This document shows, piece after piece, positions 1 to 12,035 of a stretch of 64,000 bases of DNA. The notes beneath the pieces were generated by a model. It was not told the DNA's origin. It ran no database searches and saw only the letters and a program-made list of their open reading frames with translations. This stretch comes from Parasponia andersonii (Eukaryota; Streptophyta; Magnoliopsida; Rosales; Cannabaceae). The stretch covers positions 160,456 through 224,455 of the forward strand of contig JXTB01000392.1 of the NCBI GenBank assembly GCA_002914805.1, in the 5' to 3' direction. Numbering within the stretch: the stretch's first letter is position 1; each line of letters begins with the position of its first letter. The translations under genes were made by a program, and so were the position numbers.

Positions 1-389
1 TTATGGATCTCTCCTTCTTTTTCTTGTTGCTCACAAACTGTTTTATATATATCAGTTTTTTGTATGGACATGCCCTTCTCGGGAACACATGGCTTCAATA
101 TATGCAGTCCTGAGATAGTGAATAGCATGGTTCTCTATCTCTGGAAAAATAATAATTACCTTTCACCTCAAGACCTTTTTTAACCGTGACGGGCCGAGAT
201 TTCTGTGATCTCTTCTGTGCTACTGTGGCCTGATTTTCGCCGCCTCCTAAAGCTTCAATCTGTCAGGAGCAAGATTTGGGCAAATCGCCGTTCTGTTAGG
301 ACGGCTTGTCCCTGCGCTCACACCTACCCAGAAACGCATTAAATGCTCTGTCTGGGTCTGGAGCCGTGGGGCTGCTTTCCATTGTATCC

Positions 390-680
390 AGTCTGAAGAC
401 CCTTGGGGCTTCTGACCCCTCCGACTGTTGAGGTAAAGGTCACTGCTCCCAGACAGCAGACCCATGGGGCCTCAGACCGCCAGCTGTCGTGGTTGGGGTC
501 TGATTGGCTGGACCGTCTGGGATCAGTTATGGGGACCCTGGGGCTTCTGACCCCCCCGTCTGTTGAGGTAAAGTTCGTTGCTCCCAGACAGCAGACCCAT
601 GGGGCCTCAGGCCGCCAGCTTTCGTGGTTGGGGTCTGACTGGCTAAACCGTTTGGGATCAGTGATGAGTTCTGCCCTAAA
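390..680 (+). repeat. GC-rich 135 bp direct tandem repeat, two copies
   Basis: Two copies of a 135 bp unit start at about 405 and 540 (landmark GGGGCTTCTGACCCC) and differ at scattered positions. The block is markedly richer in G+C than the DNA around it. The length is a multiple of three, so frames stay open on both strands (403-801 plus, 339-767 minus), but neither resembles a known protein. The related inverted element lacks this block at the corresponding place (about 29420-29470), so it was gained in this copy or lost in the other. Confidence 0.85.
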
Positions 681-699
681 TTTGGACGACCCAAAGGCC

Positions 700-785
700 G
701 ATGGTGAGATCACGTGCGATCCGCGTGGCCCTTCTCGTGGTACAAGGTTCAGGAACGGGCCCCACAATATATATTCTTCTTGTCC
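700..785 (+). promoter_or_regulatory. possible promoter-like segment: G-box palindrome and TATA motif
   Basis: GATCACGTGCGATC at about 707-720 contains a CACGTG G-box within a near-palindrome. About 50 bases further on, CACAATATATATTC at about 763-776 could serve as a TATA box. The combination just downstream of the GC-rich repeat looks like a retroelement promoter module. This is inferred from motif content only. Confidence 0.25.
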
Positions 786-2418
786 TACTTACTCAGCATA
801 GTAAATGGAATTGGTGTGTTAAACACGAAATTGATTGACTGATGATGACAAGAATCAATCTTGTCGATGTATTCCCTCTTGATATTAATGAGTGAGTACT
901 ACTTGTGGTACTTTGCTTGTACTGACTTTTGGAGATTACTGGAGACTCTTGTTATAATCTATTGTGGATTAGAGTCATCATTGAGTTCGTTAGTACTGGG
1001 TTAAGTTTGTAACTCATTACTTGATTTGAGTTAGATCCAAGCATCATTATGATAGTATAATTGATGGCATAGGGATCAGATCACTCTTGAGTCTATACAA
1101 AGAGTTATTGAACTCTTGCTACTATATTTTAAAAAATAATACTTGAAGTTCAGGTTTGGTTTACCTGTGGCCAAGGTAAGACTTTATTGTGAACTGTTGT
1201 AGTATTCCTATATGCCCCTAATTTTGTGTCGCATGTTTTCAAAAATATTTTTGAAAAATTGTTCATGATTTTTAAAATAAAATAAGGTTAGATAGAAGAC
1301 AGGCATCGTCGCGGAGATGACCTATTCTATTGGAACTCTGTTTCTGGGACATTGTAGTATTGTCACTGGTTATATTTGCATATTTGGTATTTAGTCATTT
1401 CTATATGACTTTTTTTTGTACCAAAGACTTTTTGGAGGTGATTGATGAATTGAGATTATTATTATAATCCTATGTTGGACAAAGAGACTTGGAGAGTCTC
1501 TGGGTTTAATTGTGGTATGAGTTAATACCCTATAATATTACCTTGGATAAAAGACTTGGGAAGTCTTTGGATGATATTTGTTATATGGATACGTGTATTT
1601 TATAAGCTTGAAATGTTGTGGTTCTATTGGCATTTGTTGTGCCAAGTGCTTATGTGTTGGAGATTTCTAATTATAGTGATTCTGGTCTTGTCCTTGACTA
1701 GAAATGTCTTACGTACGTGGTTGTTACTCACTCGTTATAAGGAACAGTAAATGACTTATGTCATTGTACTCTTGTTGTCATTTTTGACCTCTGAACTCAT
1801 CTATCTTATGTGTGGTGTAACACAAGTATAATTGTCTTCCACTTGAGACCTTATTGAATATTATCCTGTATTGATAATGAATCTTGTTAGAGTCTTGGAC
1901 TCAATGATTGATTAGGACCAAGTTCAACTATAGACAAATGAAATGGTCCCAGTATAATATTGATCTGGTGTGATCTAGAGACGGTATTATGCATACCTAC
2001 ATTTGGTCTGCTATACTATTTTGGTGCCTAACAATCACTATCTTGATTATAGATTTCCTGTGTTTTCGACTTCTAGACCTGATTAAGGCTACTTCATCTG
2101 CGAATAATTACTAATTTGGAGTCGACGATTCCTGACTCTTGTATCAAGGCCTTATGACTATCGATGAGTCATCCTGCGATTCTGTATCTTTTGTGCACGT
2201 CCTTATCATGTACATTTGTGTGGTATTGCTATTGGCAAAACCCTAACACCAAGTAAGAAGTGCAAGTTTTACGCTTCTTGATTTAACTAGTGTTAGATTT
2301 ACTCCTACACTCTATGACTAGTGGTTCACTGCTCTTTTTGGCTATTACCCCTCGTTGTTTTATTTGTTCCTCTATTGTTTCTGAATTTCGGGACGAAATT
2401 CTTTTAAGGAGGGAATGA

Positions 2419-4060
2419 TGTAAAACCCCTTAAATTTTGGAAGGGTATTTTAGTCTTTTGAAAAAATATATAAATTTAATTAAAAATTCAAATTTTGGGT
2501 TAATTTAAAAGAATTTTTGATACAGGGACTAATTTGCAAAATTGAAGGACTATTTTGAAATAAAATTTCAAATTAGGGACTTATGTGCAATTTTTTAAAA
2601 AAATTGCACTGCCCATTTAAGAGCAGACATGTGGCCTGCATCATTCTCCCTCAGCTCCTTCTATCTTCTCTCCTGCGATTTACTGGCCAAAAATGCCGAT
2701 TTTTGGCGTTGCTCCAACAAAGCTTTTCATGACGTCGACGAGGACTGCCACCGGCCAACGAAGAGAGCCCAGCTCCGGACGATCACCACGCCGCTGGTCC
2801 CGCTGCCTGAAAGCTCGCCATTCGCGAGACATGACCGAAAAACACTGCGGCTTCCGAAGCTCGCCGGCACCGATTCCAGCGATGTTTCGCCATGAAACCA
2901 TTCGGGTTTGACTCGTCTCATCACGATCTTCAACATGGTATATATATCTTGACTCAATATTGCCCGGATTGAATTTTGCCATTTTTGTTAATTTTGAGCT
3001 ATTTTTGTTTTATATTTAAATTATTCAATCCGACCGTTAGATCGTAAAATAAACTTCATATTTGTGATGTACTTGTGAAAACAAAAATTTTGATATATAT
3101 ATTGTCTATATTTGGTGACGGGCAAGAAAATCTAAATCTAACGGCTTAGATCGTCTCGTTTTACGTGCAGTGGGCCCGGGTTCGGCCCGAATCAATTGAA
3201 CTATATATCTAACCTAGCGTTTTTGGGTGCTCTGAATTTAATGGTGAAGTTCGTTTAACGATCTGAAGCTCCGATTGAAAATCGAGTTTTCAAACCTATC
3301 GATCAAAGGCTCTAAAACGATGTCTGACCTTCCAAACGATACCCAAATGATACCAAACTTTCTCTATAGCTCCGTAGCACTATTTGAATACTCAATTGAG
3401 GTAGGGGATTCAATTTCCTTTTTTTTTTTATTATTTTCATTAAAATTAGAATTTATTCTGAAAAATTAAATTTCGTGATTTTATTAAATTGAATTATTTG
3501 AATAGTTATTTTAATGAACTATGAATTTATGAAACATTTCAGACTGCTCTAGATATTTTTAAATATGATTTTATACAAGTTTTTTTACTTGGATTTTGGT
3601 AAAACCATAGAAATTGTTCTTTTAGATTTTAAAGTACAAAATGAATTTTAATTAAAAAATCAAAGCATGTCTAGAATGTTAAACCACTGCATGGTTGTTT
3701 GAGACTCTATATATTGCACATTTCATATGATCATGCATGAGAGTCGTCTTAGATATCACGGTGTTGTAGTAAGCGGACTAGTACATTCGCCTTCAGTAAG
3801 AGCCCATAAACCCGGGCGAGGTTTGTTTTCTGACTATCTCCATTCGGTAGGCGTAGGCATTCGATGCCCCTCCAGTTCGGTAGGAGTTGACACATGGGTG
3901 TCCCTCTGATTTTCAGAGATAGATGTTAGGCAGAGAGCACTCAATACATGTAATATAAGTTGCTCTAGTTGTGATGAGAGGATAAGAGCTCATATGATGT
4001 ATTGATTTATGTGATGTGCACTATGCTTGTTTTATTATGGTTTTCTATCTGTTTTAACCT

Positions 4061-4094
<34 letters not shown>

Positions 4095-4823
4095 GGCTTT
4101 GGTTTGAGCATAATTTTCTGTAAAGATTTTATATATATGTTTCGAATGCTCCTTATTTATTAAAATGCTTTCCAGAACTACTAACCATGCAGTTGTATTG
4201 AGAATTACTAAAAAGGTTTTTCCCAAAAAGGTAATTGAGTTTTCTACTGAGCATTCACGTGCTCACCCCCTGCTTCCTTCCCCTTTCATGTGTCAAATTA
4301 TTCTGTGATAGATATTCATGTGGCTTGGCAAGCATGTTTGGCATATGCTTGCAGTTCTAGTCCTCTTCATTGATTGGTTCATACTCTGTATCATTTTTTC
4401 CTTTTTTAAGTCAAGTTTATTTAGTCATTAGTAGTATATTTACTGAGTGGATGTATGAGGATGATTTCGATATTTAATCGAGTACTTAGACATAGAAATG
4501 ATTTTATGAAAATTATTTTAACTATGGGCCTATGGTTTTAAATTGAACACTTTCATTAAACTTAATGATTTAAATAAAAAGTTTCTAAAATTTATTATTT
4601 ATCATTTCTCTAAATTTAAAATTAAAAATGCCTTAGAAATTCAAAACTAGTAGATAATGTTATAATTTCTTGAGTTGGCCCAATATTAAAATTTACTTAT
4701 TCTGGAGGACTAAAACTTAAATTTTAAGTACTCGATTTTTTCTGAAAATTTTAGAAATTTCTGTTTATCACTATTTTCACTTAAATTTACTAAAAATTAT
4801 AGCTTGGATTTTCGGTCGTGACA
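2419..4823 (+). repeat. 3' LTR of the Gypsy element (about 2.4 kb)
   Basis: It starts TGTAAAACCCCTTAAATTTT directly after the purine tract and ends GGTCGTGACA, so the ends are TG...CA. No primer-binding site follows it (the next bases are AATAAGATAT), which makes it a 3' rather than a 5' LTR. Four other copies of this LTR family occur in the window (12036-14232, 31767-34014 reversed, 48434-50896 reversed, and a 5' fragment at 45322-45985). Shared landmarks include a segment around 'CCGACCGTTAGATCG' near 3030 and 'TTTTTGGGTGCTCTGAATTT' near 3220. A (TA)n run sits at 4063-4092. The short open frames at 2629-2982 lie on opposite strands inside this LTR and are not genes. Confidence 0.85.
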
Positions 4824-4960
4824 AATAAGATATAAGCAAAACTCAATTTGAATTACAACTTTGGGGTGAGTAACGAATTTTTGCTGAATAAATGATTAAT
4901 GAATCTTTATTAAAATAATAACAATTACTAATGGCAAAAAGAAATTACAAGGAAACCTAA

Positions 4961-5144
4961 TGAGTAGCTCAAGTGGTTGGAGAATGGAGAGCATGGTACC
5001 CGGTGGATGGTTGGAATCCTCTTGAATGTATAAATTATAAACTCTTTGGGGCCATGCATTTTAGTGTAAAAAGTTAGCAATTGAATTTTACCTAATCTAT
5101 GTAGGGAACCTTCAAGGGCACGTTATTTACATTAAAAAAAAAAA
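4961..5144 (+). mobile_element. probable tRNA-derived SINE
   Basis: A tRNA-like head (GTAGCTCAAGTGGTTGGAG as A box, GGTTGGAATCC as B-box-like) is followed by a short body and a terminal A tract at 5133-5144. This is the usual layout of a plant SINE. It differs in sequence from the SINE family at 34465, 40376 and 52473. Target-site duplications were not recognised. Confidence 0.45.
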
Positions 5145-5704
5145 GAGAATTTATCTTGACCTGTTAAGGAACTTTCAATGGCACGGTGCACAGATTCCGT
5201 GGGATTTATTCTAATTACCCATTGTTTAGCTTTTGAAAAAAAAAAAAAATGACTGGAGGAAAAAAAAGTTACAAAATGAGCTCCATCAACATTAGCAGTA
5301 ATGGAGTAATTTAATTTTTCATATATATATATATATATGACATAAATATATAGTTATTCTTTTGCTTAATTAAAATTCATCACCTAGGTGTTTGAGAGAA
5401 AAAATTTATTAAATAATATGTATTTATTATTATTATTTTTTTTTTCCAACAACTCAAATTATAATAATCATTAAATAATATGATTTAACGACTAAAAAAA
5501 ATTAATATAGATAAGTTAAAAAAGATACATATAGCTACAGGAACGTGCCAGATATATAATTGGAAATAGGAGTAATTTTTGTTCATTCACTTCGCTGTTG
5601 GGTATATCTCTGTAGATTTCTATGGTGACAACTAAGTGTACTAAAGTTTGATGCATTCCAGAAAGGTTTGTGATTCTGAAGCTGTGTAGTCTTTCTTTAA
5701 ACAT
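5145..5704. other. AT-rich intergenic stretch without gene
   Basis: No convincing gene is seen. It contains poly-A tracts, a short (TA)n run near 5322-5338 and low-complexity sequence. A half-copy of the segment ending the preceding SINE (GGAACTTTCAATGGCACG, about 5169) suggests local duplication. Confidence 0.5.
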
Positions 5705-6330
5705 CATGACATAGTGGAGCCTAGCTTCTTCTGTATGTTCTTCTTTTCAAGCTGAATCATTACCATATAACCATATAATACAACACAAGTAAAGCGAAGA
5801 AAGAATAATGGAAATCAGCCACTCATAGTAATATGACTGCAAATTTATAAAAGAAAAAGAAGAAAAAACAAAACCATTGTAATCTGGCTGAATATGTAGA
5901 GTATAGTAGACAAAGCAAATGTAGAGCTTATAATAATACGTCAAATTGATTTCATTATGAAAATTTTAATGAATTAACATGAATCATTTGATTATCGTGT
6001 TAGCATTATGTAAGATACGTTAGTCGTGTTTGACGCTAGGGTAATATGACCATGAGTTGGTTGGTTCGAAAAGTTTTACCTATAAAAAGGATTTTCTTTA
6101 GTAGCTATTTTTTTTTTTTTTTTCAATTTGTTCTCAAAGATAGCTGTAGTGAATCCATGGTAGGATGAAACGTGTGAGGGACTTTTACACATATATACTG
6201 TGGTCAGTTCATATATAGCACTATCATTAGTCTAGTTCAACCTGTGTGACGCTGTAATAAAACTCTCACATGACATAAAATGAAACTAGTAGATGGCATA
6301 TTTGTCGGAGTTCTAATTTATTGGGGTGAT
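5705..6330. repeat. host tandem duplication, copy A
   Basis: Copy A of a direct duplication with a period of about 676 bp. Landmarks such as TTCTTCTGTATGTTCTTC, AAGCTGAATCATTAC, CAGCCACTCATA, GGCTGAATATGTAGAG, TCAGTTCATATATAGCA and ATAAAATGAAACTA recur in the same order in copy B, which a retrotransposon splits. No coding sequence was recognised. Confidence 0.8.
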
Positions 6331-6380
6331 TGCATCATATAGTGCCATAGTGGTAACATATGACTACTTTTCTCCGAGAC

Positions 6381-6996
6381 ATCATCATAGTGGAGCTAGT
6401 TTCTTCTGTATGTTCTTCCTTTAAGCTGAATCATTACTATATTAGTACACGTACAGCGAAAAAAGTTGAATAGATTCAGCCACTCATAAAAATGTGGCGA
6501 TGAGAGATAATAACCGAAACAAAAAAAAAAAAAAAAAAAACCCATTATAATATGGCTGAACATGTAGAGTTGTAGACAAGGCAAATGTAAAGCTTGGAAC
6601 AATACATCAAATTGTGCCTCATCCCGGGTTAATTTCAGTGAGAAGTAAAAAGTAGGAAATGATTAATTGATTCTAACATGAATCATTTCGACTTTGGAGT
6701 ATTGTGTTACTATTATTGGTGTTTTGTATCAAATCTAGTAAGGTCAAACTCAATCCTAAGAGCATAAGGTTCTAGATGCATTAGTAATGTTTTACTAGTA
6801 CTTTTTTTATTGTAGAACTTTCTAACAGATTCTAGTAATATATGACTATGAGGTGGACGGTTCGAAGAGTCTTACGAATAAAAGCTTCTTTTAGTAGGTG
6901 ATTTTTCCCCCCCCTTTGCATTTGTATTCAAAGATAACCATGGTAAGTCACACTAGAATGAAACATGTAAAAGATTATATAGCCTTGGTTAGTTCA
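6381..6996. repeat. host tandem duplication, copy B (left part)
   Basis: It runs parallel to copy A from 'ATAGTGGAGCTAG' to 'GGTTAGTTCA'. It is then cut by the LTR retrotransposon and continues at 14876. The last five bases, GTTCA (6992-6996), are the target-site duplication. It contains a pure poly-A tract at about 6521-6540. Confidence 0.8.
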
Positions 6997-7466
6997 TGCT
7001 ATGTAATTTTTTACCACTACAAATAGTTAATCTGTTGAATCTATAAAAAAGGCAACTAACTAATTAAAGAGGAGATAATTATCTATTATTATGTAGTCAC
7101 TCAATCCCAATATTATATTGTATTTTATTATGTAGTTTTCTATTCATAAAATTGGAAAACTTAAAGCTACTCTCACATATATAAAAGAAGTTCACTCTCA
7201 TAATTTTTCATCTGAGAATCAACTCACAATTACTTTAGTATACACTTTCTCTATAATTCTCTCTTTACTCTCATCTTGAGACTTAGAGAAACTCTTGTAA
7301 TTCTCCCCAAATAGTGAAGAACAATAGACATAGGCTCGTCTTTTTTTAAGACTGAACCACTATAAAATTCTTGTCTTCTTATTTACTTGGCTTTATCAAT
7401 ATTTTTCACATACAAGCCATATTTTGTAATTTTCTAAATTCGCTGTTAACAAAACTTTTGTCAACA
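6997..7466 (+). repeat. 5' LTR of the Tat-lineage element
   Basis: It starts TGCTATGTAATTTTTTACC and ends TTTGTCAACA. It aligns along its whole length with 14401-14875. A TATA-like CATATATAAAAGAAG at about 7176-7190 could be the LTR promoter. Confidence 0.85.
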
Positions 7467-7524
7467 ATTGGTGCTAGAAGGAGGACTATTCCAACAAAGT
7501 GTTTATCAATTTTATTTCTTCAAC

Positions 7525-10005
7525 AATGGAAAATACTAGAAACACCATCAGAAACACTAGAGTTGGCCAAAATCAACCCTAAAGCATTATTGTTTTACAT
7601 GTCGATCTTGCTTAGGATCAACCTGCTGTGACTACACCGGAAAATATCGTTCAGAGACAAGATCGTATGGAGGATGCTCTTGCAAACTTTCAGTAACTCA
7701 CCAACCAAATTAATGATTCTCTACGGCGACTTGCTAAAGGATAGATAGTGACTCCATCACAACACAAACTCCTAGAAATCATCTTACTCAACGACCTGAA
7801 AGAGGAATTCAGATCTAAGAGATAGGAAATTGCGACCAGCACAGAACCCAATAAGAGCACCATGCAGATCTCACCTCTAAGGGAAAAGACAAGGTCGCGG
7901 ACTTGCCATGGGAATCTAGCACTGGGAGTTTGCATAAATCGCAATCATGGAAAAACCTCTAAGAGAGCTCCCATCAATCATGATCGTCTGAGCAATGAGT
8001 AGAATCGTCAATTGCAAAGCGTCTTCGAAAGAATTAGTAGGGAGCTAAGAGAAAACTCTGTAGACCTAAGACAATATCTGGATCAACAACATCAAATAGG
8101 TAGTCATAAGTGATCATCATCATATCATAATGACCAAACTCCATCACGTCGAATTGTTTCAATGGAATCTTCACAAAGGTCACTGCAGACCCTATCTAAT
8201 CAACTATATTACATCATGATAATAGCAACCAAAGACCACCCTTACCATCAATAAGAGATAATATGCTTCCTCCTAACATTGATGTTCATAATCTGAGGAT
8301 TGCATTAGATGCACTTGCTCGATGGGATGATGAAATTGCGGATAGATATCGTTAGTAGCTATTTGATGAAGAAATTCGAGCTATACCACTTCCTATTGTA
8401 TTCAAACTTCTCACCAAAAATACTTTTGATGGGAAATCTAATCCATAGGACCATATGGATCACTTCAGTGACTTAATAGAGCTTTACTTAGTCGATGACC
8501 TCGTACGTTGCAGGTACTTTGTTGTAACCCTCATAAGTGCAACAAAGAAGTGGTTCTGAGGACTTCAGCCTGGTTCGATCTTGTCCTGGTAGTAGCTTCA
8601 AACCGTATTCTTGAGACAATCCAGACTGCAAAGAAGTTTATTGTCTTATTAATCAGTTTGTCTGCTATTCAACAAGGTCTAGAAGAGACTCTGCGATCTT
8701 ATCTTAATCACTTTACCTCAGAGTTGGCTAAGGTCAACAACCGGCCTGAAGGAGGAGTCTTAAGTCTAATAATAGCTGGACTACGACTAGAGACATAACT
8801 CTGGGAGGAGTTGTTAGAGTGAGAATACGAGACTCTCGAAGGCTTCAACTGGAGAGTTAGTCGACATCTAAAAGTGGAATTTTCTCGAGAAAATCATCAT
8901 AAGACGAAGGAAGAAAGAGGAAAAAACACGACCAAAGATGCAACCACAACAACCAACAATAACAATAATAACAAGAAGTCAAAAAAAAGGAACAATAAGC
9001 GATCAACTGAAAAGTAGCTGAACTAAGGAAACAGGAGATTCTAAGAGCTCCCCTACAATTCAACAACTATACAGAGCTGAGTGCACCTGTAGATCATGTT
9101 TATATGGTCACAAATCAGTAGGAGCAGTATCGTTAGCTGGGGTCAATGAAGCGGGATAGGATAAAACGTGATCCCAATAAGTTTTGTTGATACCATAACG
9201 ACATTGGACACCATACCGACAACTGCTATGCCCTAAAAGATGAGATTGAAAGGTTAATCTGAGAAGGACAGTTGCAACAGTATACCAGGCAGGACGATGG
9301 AGGTTTACGTTGATAAAATATTGGTGAAGTCGAAGAAAACTGAAGATCATGTCAGGTATTTTGACGAGATGTTCAAAATTCTTCAAAAGTATTAGATGAA
9401 GTTGAATCCCTAGAAGTGTGCATTTGGTGTAAGATCTGTGAAGTTTTTAGGGTTCATAGTCAATCAACTAGGTATCAAAGCTAATCCTCAAAAGATTTGA
9501 GGATTGATTGATTGATATGCAGTCGCCTCGTAAACCGAAAGATGTGTAGAGCCTAGCAGAAAGAGTGGCTATACTGAATCAATTTGTATCAAGATCGACC
9601 GACAAATGCCAACCATTCTCCAAGGTACTAAAAAGATCGAAGAAGTTTGAGTGAATTGAGAAATGCGAGCAGGTGTTCTAAGATTTGAAGAAATACTTGG
9701 GTTTCCAAATATGTGACAAGCACTGTATTAATTTGAGAAGAAGAAAATATACAACAACCTGTATATTATATAAGCAAAAGATTACTCAATGCCAAAACGA
9801 GATATACACTTGTCATCGCTTCTAGGAAGTTTCGGCCAAATTTTCATACGCACTCTATTGAGATTTTTACAAACTTCCCATCAAATAGGTTTTATAAAAG
9901 CCTAATGCGTCAAGATAATTTCTCAAGTGAGCAGTTGAGCTGAGTCAATTCGACATCAATTTTCGACCATGCACTGTGATTAAAGGTCAAGCCCTTGTAG
10001 ATTAA
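7525..10005 (+). pseudogene. decayed gag-pol of the Tat-lineage element
   Basis: Order on the plus strand: a gag start region near 7525; a gag core at about 8365-8815 (readable frames include LLTKNTFDGKSNP and LRSYLNHFTSELAKVNN, characteristic of the retrotransposon gag family); a basic segment with HNDIGHHTDNCYALKDEIER at about 9165-9250, a Tat/Ogre gag hallmark; then directly at about 9299-9530 the C-terminal part of reverse transcriptase (EVYVDKILVKSKK, KFLGFIVNQLGIKANPQK, LNQFVSRSTDKC); then RNase H at about 9740-10005 (PVYYISKRLLNAKTRYT, IKGQALVD). Stops and frame changes occur throughout. Joining gag directly to the second half of reverse transcriptase implies a deletion of protease and the catalytic reverse transcriptase core. 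Confidence 0.8.
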
Positions 10006-12035
10006 AGATTGAATGAATGTAACTATGCGACTTCGGCGAGATCTTTATTCAATTGATCATATCTCGATAAGATCTCTATTCGGTCCTTGAGCTCTTCATA
10101 TTTAAGCTTCTTTATTATATATGAGCTCCCCTTTATGCGAGCTTTCCCTCTATATTCAAGCTCACATCATATTCGAGCTCGTCACTATCTTCGATCTCGA
10201 CAAGATCTTCACTTTGTTCCCACTATTTTCGACCTCGACAAGATCTTCACTTTGTTCCTCGGACCTTTAAGATCTCTGGATCATTAAGCTTTCTATTATG
10301 CAAGCTCTCCACTATTTTTGAATTTATTATCTTCGACCTAGACGAGATTGTCACTCAGTTTCAAAAAACCTCAACAAAATCTCTACTCGATTATTGAGCT
10401 CCTCATATTCGAGCTCCCCAAGTACGAGCTCTTCATACTATATGAACTTTCATCACTACTATTAGTAATTCTTCTCAAGTCCCTTTATCTTATATCGACT
10501 ATTATGCGACTATTAACTCATGGGGTATCTTCATATATTTCGACGACTCCATCAATAAAAGCGTATACATTTTTTTCTTGCGATCTATCTTCATTCTTAT
10601 AGGTTGTCTACTTATAGTTTTATGACAGTTATTGAAACACCATAAAATTAGGAGGATTATTCGTCATTCAAATTGATCAACAAACGATGTTATTCCTTCA
10701 ATTTTTCATCTTGATATGTCTTATTCTATTAGTTTATCTTTTATAATTTTGTGGTTATCTTCGAACACCATAAAATTCAGGGAGCAGTGGGATTTGATCG
10801 TTATCTCCTATTCATTTCCTAATGGACTATGCAAATGTTCATTTAGAGGGGTTGGAATTTTGGATCGTTGAATTTCTAAAATTTCTTAAAATCTTAGGAT
10901 TTTCTCCTCGCTTCATGTTATAGCATATCGTATTATGTTATATCCCTCCTCAAACAAATAAGTGACTAAGCAAAACGTCCATAATTCGATGTGATATATT
11001 ATTATAAACCTTATTTTACCTTAGAACTTTTGGAAAACAAATATTGAGTTTATATCACTCATACTCATTGTTTTTCATAAGTGACCTAAACTATCCTACT
11101 ACTTAAACCTCGGTTTAAGTTATTGGATTTGAATTGTAAGAGCGTAAAGATCGATCTAACTTGTTTTTAAGTTATCGATATGACATGGAATTCTGAATTT
11201 TTAGAATGATCTAACAATTCCTACAAGTTTATACCTTATGGAAGATTTTCAAACATGGAATCTTAATTTAATATACGAGATAGTCTAACGATTCCTATTA
11301 TTCAATTGAATAATGAACTATGGATCTATCCCATAGAATAACTTGATTCTTATTTTATGAAGCAAAGTGTCTTAAAGAAAATACGAGCTCAGCCAAAAAG
11401 CATGGGACCCAAGGGTCATGTATTTTTTACATCTTTATTTACTTTCAATGTTTTTTGAATTTTCTAACATTTTGCAAAAAAATTCAAAATATGACACCTT
11501 TTTAAACTACTAAGAAGCATAAAAAGAGTTCATATCATTCACTAATTAAACTATTATGAGCTACTCTTCAATGACATAGGTATCATCAACTATTTTTTCA
11601 GGGTAGCACACATTGTTTTATTTCTTAGCGACTTCATTGATCGCCTTCAAAATTTCAACGAAAAAGCATCATCTCTAGATCGAGGCTTTCAGAATAATAA
11701 ACATACTTCTACAATGCAAGCATTATTACGAATTTATGGTTGAGAAAAGATCTTCTTTAGAAGACTTTGCAGCCTCTTCAACGCTCTATTAGTGAATAGT
11801 CGTATCGACAATAACATGGTTCTTAAGCACTTCCTACTTCTCCAGAAGTTTCTATGGAAGATTAATGAAATTGCTTTTTAGTCGCATTCTTCATTTTTGC
11901 TCTTGCTATTGGAGAAGCGACGTTTTTCAGTGTACTAAGAGTTCGATCTGTATTACATTCATAAAAGGTAAATTTATCTGTCTATGAGAAAGAGATGTCA
12001 ATAAGAGTATAGTTGCACTATTTGATCACTGCTTT
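10006..12035. other. non-coding internal tail of the Tat-lineage element
   Basis: No integrase or gene is recognisable. The first 600 bases are rich in recurring GAGCTC and AAGATCT words, including a 37 bp tandem pair at about 10191-10258 (core CTCGACAAGATCTTCACTTT). The phrase ACACCATAAAATT recurs at about 10638 and 10776. From 10800 on it is AT-rich. Confidence 0.5.

Larger units (their letters stand above)
1..4823 (+). mobile_element. 3' portion of a Ty3/Gypsy LTR retrotransposon (internal region + 3' LTR)
   Basis: The left edge of the window lies inside the element. Bases 1-2418 are internal DNA with no recognisable protease, reverse transcriptase or integrase. Just before the LTR is the motif ACGAAATTCTTTTAAGG followed by a purine tract (about 2406-2418), which is typical of the pol end and polypurine tract in Del/Tekay-type chromoviruses. 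Bases 785-1830 match, in inverted orientation, 29420-27050 of this window, so the two elements are relatives. The absence of coding domains over 2.4 kb suggests a non-autonomous, LARD-like element, but the 5' part is outside the window. Assignment to Del/Tekay is inference from LTR form and the primer-binding site of the related copy. Confidence 0.75.

Noticed and set aside
339..801. Overlapping long frames on both strands (132 and 142 aa)
   Set aside because: They arise from a GC-rich 135 bp tandem duplication whose length is a multiple of three. There is no family similarity, and they lie inside a retroelement.
2629..2982. Small frames on both strands with moderate GC
   Set aside because: They lie wholly within the LTR at 2419-4823. 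The corresponding parts of the other LTR copies do not keep the frames.
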